Source of the DNA: Struthidea cinerea
Lineage: Eukaryota; Chordata; Aves; Passeriformes; Corcoracidae
NCBI GenBank assembly: GCA_013397865.1
Contig: VZTI01003104.1
Span: 39,438-103,437 of the forward strand
Reading direction: 5' to 3'
DNA: 64,000 nt
Below, in pieces: positions 57,701 to 64,000 of the stretch. Every line of letters starts with the position of its first letter. Position 1 is the stretch's first letter. The notes below the pieces were generated by a model that worked only from the letters and a program-made list of their open reading frames with translations, searched no databases and was not told the DNA's origin. The position numbers were made by a program, and so were the translations under genes.

Positions 57701-59811
57701 CACATCATCAAGGTTCCCCTTGCCCTGCAGAGACACGGCTCTGCCCAGCCCCTGGAGGGAAGGCCCAAAGCAGCCTGGCTGGAGGTTTCACTGCCGGCTT
57801 CGTCCCCACTCCGGGCACAGAGCTTCTGCTGGGGCTGTGGCCAGGGCAGCATGAAGGGCTTTTACCATCCAAGACTAACATGGGCTTTGGTAAAGGCTCT
57901 GACATCCCCTGAAACATCTCAAGTTCAGCTGTGCCCCTGGAGTCACCCTTCCTGAAACCACAGGGCTCAGCCTCTGCCCTGCTCCAGTGTAGGAGGCCCT
58001 CTGGGAACTGGGGTTTAAGGCTGATTCCCCTGGCATCAGACACTCCCCAGGGCTGAGGAGCAAGTGCAGTGTTTCCACTGCAAGACACTTCTATAAATAG
58101 ACTGACACATTTCTCTGCTTAATTACCATGGACTTATATTTCCACTATATTTCAGTTCTGCATGTTGATTTCCTTACGACTTGCCCCTGGAAACATCTGT
58201 CATGGTTTAAAGAGCAGAGCTCACTGGAAGGCAAGGGACATCTCCAACAGCCCAACGTCCAGGACAATAAACCCAGGGAGAAGGATTGGCCTCTTGGTTT
58301 GAATGGAGGGAAAGACTGGGGGTGTGCTGTTTCCAGCTGAAGGCTGCTGGCAGCACGTTTATGCCCAGAATGCCATGGCTGGTAACAGAAATCTGCAGGA
58401 GGCGGCTGGCAGGGCTCCCTTGCTGGCAGGACCCTCAGCCCCAGGGTTTGGCCTTGGCAGGGTGTTGAGGGTGAGCATGGCCCCCAGGTGTGGGGCACTG
58501 GATCCCTGGGATCCTCACCCCCTGTCTGGAAAAAGGGCTCCACACCTGCACAGATGTATGTGGACCCCTTCCTGGATTCCTCCGCAAGGTCCTGTCCCCA
58601 GCTGGGAGATCTGGGGGAGAAACGTGTGAATTTGGGGGACCCACCTTGGCCGTGCCCTGGTGATGTGGCAGTTTGAGCACAGTGCAAGGGTGCAGTGCCC
58701 CTCTGTCCCCTGGTGTGATGCTCCTTGAGCCACTGGCATCACCCCCTCCCTTGCTGAGGGCACAGAGGAGGATCCCAGTCCACCCTCAGAGCGTCCTTGG
58801 GCGCTGGGGACTCCTCTTCCCCAGGGCTTTGGGACATGGGGTGAGGCGGGGCAGCCCCGAGCCTGCTGCCAGACACAGCATGGCCCCTCCACTGAGTCAC
58901 GGCGGGAGGGGGTGCCCAAGTGCCTGGGGACCCCATCAGCAGCTGAGCCCCATTAGTACCCATCTCCATGGGGATGTTGCTTGGTCACACGGTGGGCAGT
59001 CACACGGGTTGGGGAAAACCAGGGCTGTCCCTGTGCCCTTCTGCCTCTCCGGTGTCCCTAATCCCACTGCCCACTGCCAGGGTGGCAGTTGCTTTGCTCT
59101 CCCCTCCTCCTCCTCTTCGCATTCCCAGACAGTCCCAGCAGAGATCCCCCTTTAGCTCAGAGTTTTCTGCTGGTCCCTGAAAACTACTGCAAGACCCTGG
59201 CAGCTTGGTCCTGCTCACACATCCTTTCATCGTCCTGGGCCAGCAGCTCCCACTGCCCCGGCTGCCTCCACCTCTCACAGCATTCCATCACCCTCTGTGA
59301 GGGAGGTCACTGCTGCCCTGAACCACCCACAACCACCCAAGAAGCAAAGCTTGGCTTGGGAAGGGAGAGGGGAATGCTGCACACCACACGGGCAGGCTGC
59401 TGGCTGCTGTGCCCCCATCCCCGCTGACAGCCGGGCTGCAGGCTCTGCCGAGCCTCTGCTGCAGAAACTCCACAGGATTCTGTGATGGCAGCAGCCACTG
59501 ATTAATCTGCCAGGTCTTTCAGGTGAAGAGGGGTGGCCAGTGGCCAACAGGCTGGTGTGGAGCAGAGCCTGGTGAGGGGGGAGTGAATGTGCACCCACCG
59601 GGGAGATTTTCTGAGCCAGTGGCCGCTGTGAAATGTGCCAAACTTCGCATTAACACAGTGATAGATGTCTGCAGGCACATCAAACCAGCAAAAACCCTCC
59701 TTGGCCCACTGGGAAGCAAAGGCAGCAGCTGATTTGGATTCCCTCTGAAATAATCCAACTCCAGACAAGGATGCACTCGAAAAGCATGCAGTTCCCAAGG
59801 ATTTTTATCAT

Positions 59812-59925
59812 AAAACCAAGGAATCATTAAGGTTGGAAAAGACCTCTAAGATCATTGAATCCAACCATTAACTCAGGCCTGCAAGGTTCGCCACTAAACC
59901 ACGTCCCCAAATGCACACTGAGCAT
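59812..59925 (-). mobile_element. CR1 LINE 3' end, short fragment
   Basis: The plus strand reads gaatcattaaggttggaaaa, then gacctctaagatcattgaat, the reverse complement of the CR1 3' terminus, for about 110 nt. Confidence 0.85.
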
Positions 59926-62900
59926 TTAGGGCCAAAGACAGCGCAGTTAGAACCGTGCCCAGCCACCAGCCATCTGGAAACCAGCTCTCACTTATGTCAC
60001 ACCCAGCGTGTGTCAATGCATTGCGAGGTGGGAGCAGATGTGGTACGCTACAGTCTGACCCAGGGCCGTGTGGACGGGAGGGTCAGCACAGACAAAAGTG
60101 GCAACTCCAGTGTCCATTTGTGGGTGAATTATCCCATGGCAATGCTGGGAATGGAAATCCCTCAAGAGCCAAACCCTGGGCTCAGCAGTGAGCTAGCAGC
60201 CAAACAAGCCAGGCACATTAGGTTCTTCCATCTAAGAAATGTTCCAGATGTTCGTATCTCTGCTTTGTGTTGTGCTCTGCCAACCCTCCCTCCCTGGGGA
60301 AGGCATAGGGAGGAGAAATGCAGGGGAGAGCAGCTCTTTGTGGTTCGCATAAGCTTCTACCCCTCTGTCTGAACAGGAAATCAGTGAATTTCGGGAGTTA
60401 GGTCAATGCTGCCCAGGGAAATTCTGAGTTTGGTTAGGGGCAGTGAGAACCCACAAAGCTGTCCTCAGCTGGGCTGGCAGCAATGGGCTGTGCTCAAGGA
60501 GGCATCCGTGAGCTTCCCAAAACCTTCCAGGGAGCATCCCCACCTCCTGCCCCAGCCCCCAGGAAAGAGTCAGCGTCCTTCACCCTCCTTCCTTTTGCTG
60601 TTTGCTGATGAATAGCTCCTGGATCCGTAAGACACTTCCACAAGTCCTGGACTGAGGGCTGGAATTTCTGCAGCACTTGCCCACTGCTACGGAGAATCCA
60701 CATCAGACAGCTCATGTTGGGGTCAGTTCCTTTGGTCTTGGGAGATACTCTTCCCTTGGGGGTGTCAGAAAGGGGGGATCCACAGGGGCAGGGCTGAAGA
60801 TCCCTCTTCCCACTTGGGATGGGACAAGTAGCTCACACCAGGGATGCACCAGAGGTGTGTAATGCACCTGGTTCTTGGCAATACATTACTGGAAAGTCCA
60901 AGGTGGACAATGCTAAAATGAAGTGTCATCTCCCGTGGAACATTCCTGACTGCCCAGGACTCACAGCTGTCTGTGGAGGACCCTGGATTGTGGGGGCTGC
61001 ATGGAGGGACAGTGCTCCCCACACAGTGCAGTCATGTCTGGCCAACACGAGAGTAGGATGCTGCTGAGGGTTTTGAAAGCACAAGGCATCAGAGCAACTA
61101 CCAACACTCACAACCAGCACTTCACACCCAGGACCAACGCCAAATGCTCGTCCCTAGTACCAGGACCAAGATTTAGGATCAATACCCAGGGCTACTCCCA
61201 GTACCAGCCCTCAGTACCCAATGCTGACTCCCAGCATCAAAGTGCTGATGTTCAACACCATCCCCAGCACAAGGACCCTGTACCAGCACCAGTGCATGAG
61301 GCACTGCTGTCCCAGATTTTGGTCCAACAAAGCCAGTTTAGGGTTTGACCCATTCATGCACAGACTTTCTCAGTTTCTCATCCCTGACAAAGGAGAAGGA
61401 ATGAACAAAATCCATAAGGCAGGGAAAGGAGCTGGGGGTGGGCAGGAGGCCCCCAATTGCCTGGGGCTGGGCAGGGCTGAGGCATCTCCTGCACGTGGCA
61501 CAAAGAGCCACAAGAGCTGCTCCCCCCGAACATGCCAAGCACATCCTCCCACGCCTGCGCCGGCTGCCCGGACAGGGTCTCCGGAGGAGACGAGCTCACT
61601 CAACAACCCTTCTTCCAGGCACTCATGCTGCTGCCTTCAGAGCTTTATGAATATTGTAGCAAGGCCGTTCCTTTCATCTCTGCTTCTTTCCAGGGAGCCC
61701 CAAACCTTCTGCACATTCATTTCCACCTCACTATTCCTCTTAATTATTTAAACTCGCCTTCCCGAAAGCCGAACCCTTCCATTATCACTCCTTCTTCTGA
61801 AGCGCATGTGGAATTTGGGGACTTGCAAATCCGCTCAGCTTGTTCACATTCGTGCAGAGCAGCAGGTTTCCTCAGGCTCCCCTCCCTGCTCCCTTCCAGC
61901 CTGGCCCCAGGCCACATTCACAGAGGCCTCAGCCACGGAAACCTCAGAGCCAAGGCAGAGCACAGCAGCTCTTTACTGGGGTCCCGAGTGCTGAGGATCC
62001 TCCCCACATGACTTTGATCATTTCCATGGCTCTTCTTGGTGGTCCTCCCCCAGAGATGTGTGTGGGGCCAGATGTCCCTGCACTGCAGCTGTACTGACGT
62101 GGTTCATCCTAGAAAAATCCCTTGCTGCTCTATGTCCAGCCTCAGCAAAGCTGAAAGTACCTGTGAGAGCTCCCTGCAGGGCAGGTCCCCTCCCTGCCCC
62201 TCTAATGAGACATCCTCAGTTAATTGCCTTTTAACTTAGGAATGCCAAGCCCAGCTCCCCAAATACTTAAAGTTAAAACCTGGCAGCTCAAATGCTGTTG
62301 GAGAAATGCAGTTTTCAATAAAATAGACCTATATTAACACCTTCTCTGTCAACTTCTGAAAGGTGGCAGCTGCATTTGGGCACCACAACGTGTCTCTTCC
62401 TGCTGGCCCAGCTCCCAGCTCCCCATGCTGCTGGGATCCAGCCACAGCTGAAAAGGGAGGGTCTGGTGGAGCTCTGGGGGATGCTGGCAGGACACAGGAC
62501 CTGGGGAAGGGGGGGACTCAGACAGCTTTGACATATCTCAATCTCCTGTCATGCCTGAACCTGCCGGGTGCTCAACAGCCAGGGCTTTGTGGCTGCACCA
62601 GCCCTGCCCGCGCTGCGCTGTGCTTGGGTGTGAGCAGTGTGACTAGAACGTTTGCTGGAGCAAGAGACCCCTGGCCACTGCTCTTTCTCCCCATCCTGCT
62701 ATTGGTGTGCCATTTTCTGCTTATCTCATACCCTAAGGGTCTCTTGGTTTGGCTCGTCCTCCCTGAGGCCACTGTGGGAGGATTGGGGTTTTCTCATCCC
62801 ACTGAAGGGGACAAGGGTGGTGAGGAGGTGCAGTGCGTCCCTCATGGACACCTGGTCACTTCCACCAGCTGTGCACTACTCCTGTTACTATTATTTGTTT

Positions 62901-63358
62901 ATGCATTTATTGGTACCCAGCTGCAGGCTGGAAATGTGGGGGGGCTCCAAGGGGACACTGGTGTGGAGGGGCTGCCAGAGCCCCCAGCCTCCAACACCAC
63001 CAGCAGCATCAGCCGAGCAGGGAGACCCCACTCGGAGCAGCTCCTGGCTTCACAACCCCCCAAAATACTCCAACAGAGGTGCATGCAACTCCCCTAGGAC
63101 TGTGTCAGCCATGCCCTGGGTGGACATCGGGAATTGTCACTGTGGCATCACTGACTGATGACCCTGTGGCACCAGCTCTTAGGGGGTCCATCCCTTCCCC
63201 ACCACCCTGACTTGGTTGGTGGCCGGTCCCCAGCAGTGGGACCCCTCGCCCGCTGCGGCCAGGCCAGCACTCGCCTCCATGCGTCACTCGCTGAATTAAT
63301 CATCAGCCTCACTCTGCACTCGACTCCTCACTTAAAGAGATTTTTACACATTAAAAAT
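59926..63358. other. Gene-poor region, right end
   Basis: GC-rich sequence with a degenerate repeat (61095-61290) and a long but unconvincing plus-strand frame at 62363-63097. No supported gene. Confidence 0.45.
61095..61290. repeat. Degenerate tandem repeat (CAGCACCAA / AGTACCAG)
   Basis: Loose units around accagcac, cagtacc and caacac, about 200 nt, strongly decayed. Confidence 0.6.
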
Positions 63359-63493
63359 TCACAGCACTAAATGATTGATGGCTAAGGCCCCCTGCACCCC
63401 GAGGAAGAGCTCAGGCTGCTCCAGCTTCACTTCCCACCAGGACTCCAGCATGTCTTTGTCCCCAGCCTTCCGCTGCGCTGCACTGGGCATCAT
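63359..63493 (-). CDS. Possible terminal coding exon, gene not recognised
   Basis: The minus strand has a good acceptor (tttttctcccccag at 63494 and up) followed by 45 in-frame codons ending in TGA at 63359. The peptide starts MMPSAAQRKAGDKDM, continues ESWWEVKLEQPELF and ends INHLVL. The composition looks protein-like (charged, two Trp) rather than like translated GC-rich noise. I do not recognise the family. No convincing upstream exon lies in the remaining 500 nt, and no AATAAA follows closely. It may belong to a gene beyond the right edge, or be chance. Confidence 0.3.
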   Translation of the reverse strand: MMPSAAQRKAGDKDMLESWWEVKLEQPELFLGVQGALAINHLVL

Positions 63494-64000
63494 CTGGGGG
63501 AGAAAAACAGCATGGCAGTGACCCCCCCCAAAAGGCCTCATTAGCTCTCTAGAGCTGCTGTTGGTCTGGTGAAGGTGTTTTAGGTGGTGGAGCATCTCCA
63601 GGGCCCTGGAATGTGCCTGTTGTGGCCATCACCAGTGGGAACGGGACGCTCTACTCCTGTGTGGGGTCTTGAGAGGGTCTCAGGGTGGCTGTTTGCCAGC
63701 CTGAGCAGCACAGAGGAGGGCTGCAGGCTTGAGTGAGAGCTGCAATGGAGGCCTTCTGTTGTCTCCTCCCATGACTCCATCCTTCCGTGTCATCCCAAGC
63801 CATGGCTGGTGTTTGGGAGCAGCCATTGAGGTTGGGGGGGAGAAAAAGCCTTTGTGCTGACCTGGGCTGTGTGGGCTCTTGTCCATCCTGTCACTGTCCC
63901 CAGCAGTAACAAGCTCTTGCCCCCACCTCCCCCAGGGCCCTGCTGCTTCCTGCCCTCAGCCGGCACCCACCCCATGCCCCCACCTCAGGCACCTGCCCCT

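Larger units (their letters stand above)
41131..59811. other. Gene-poor GC-rich region upstream of ANGPTL4
   Basis: About 18.7 kb with minisatellites and short AT-rich islands and no exon I can support. KANK3, expected here by human gene order, was not found: no ankyrin repeats and no KN motif in any frame. Confidence 0.5.

Noticed and set aside
59502..59827. Two overlapping minus frames (98 and 102 codons)
   Set aside because: Overlapping frames of equal quality in the same DNA, the upper part abutting a CR1 fragment; no homology recognised.

Overview
This is a piece of a vertebrate nuclear genome, almost certainly a bird. The evidence is two spliced vertebrate genes with GT-AG introns, several CR1 LINE copies with the typical avian CR1 3' end and reverse-transcriptase reading frame, few repeats overall, and CpG islands that are partly lost in runs of N. 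Nothing prokaryotic is present (no operons, no CRISPR array). Most open frames are chance frames in GC-rich DNA.

Layout. 1-2340: GC-rich CpG island with an assembly gap (1506-2084), possibly the promoter or first exon of the next gene to the left. By the human gene order I recall (KANK3, ANGPTL4, RAB11B, MARCHF2) that gene would be MARCHF2, but no coding exon of it is visible. 2400-21500: RAB11B on the minus strand. Coding exons 2-5 are fully readable; exon 1 lies in the gap at 20396-21266. Intron 4 carries two CR1 copies. 21500-31860: intergenic DNA holding a decayed endogenous retrovirus pol fragment interrupted by a CR1, bracketed by two diverged direct repeats, plus two small CpG-rich patches. 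31865-40830: ANGPTL4 on the minus strand. Six complete coding exons and the 3' end of exon 1 are readable; the start is lost in the gap at 40233-40816. 41000-63350: GC-rich, gene-poor sequence with minisatellites, AT-rich islands and small CR1 pieces. 63359-63493: a possible terminal coding exon of an unrecognised minus-strand gene.

Functionally, RAB11B encodes a recycling-endosome GTPase and ANGPTL4 a secreted inhibitor of lipoprotein lipase. They are neighbours by conserved synteny and do not share a pathway. Both are transcribed leftward, in the same relative orientation as in human. All internal exon junctions I traced keep the reading frame. The one irregular site is the ANGPTL4 exon 1 donor, which reads GG instead of GT, 83 bases from the gap.

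I found no convincing undescribed system. The best leads are the ANGPTL4 donor anomaly, the ANGPTL4 linker without an Arg-rich convertase site but with four N-glycosylation sequons, the nested retrovirus/CR1 locus with flanking repeats, and the orphan exon at the right end.
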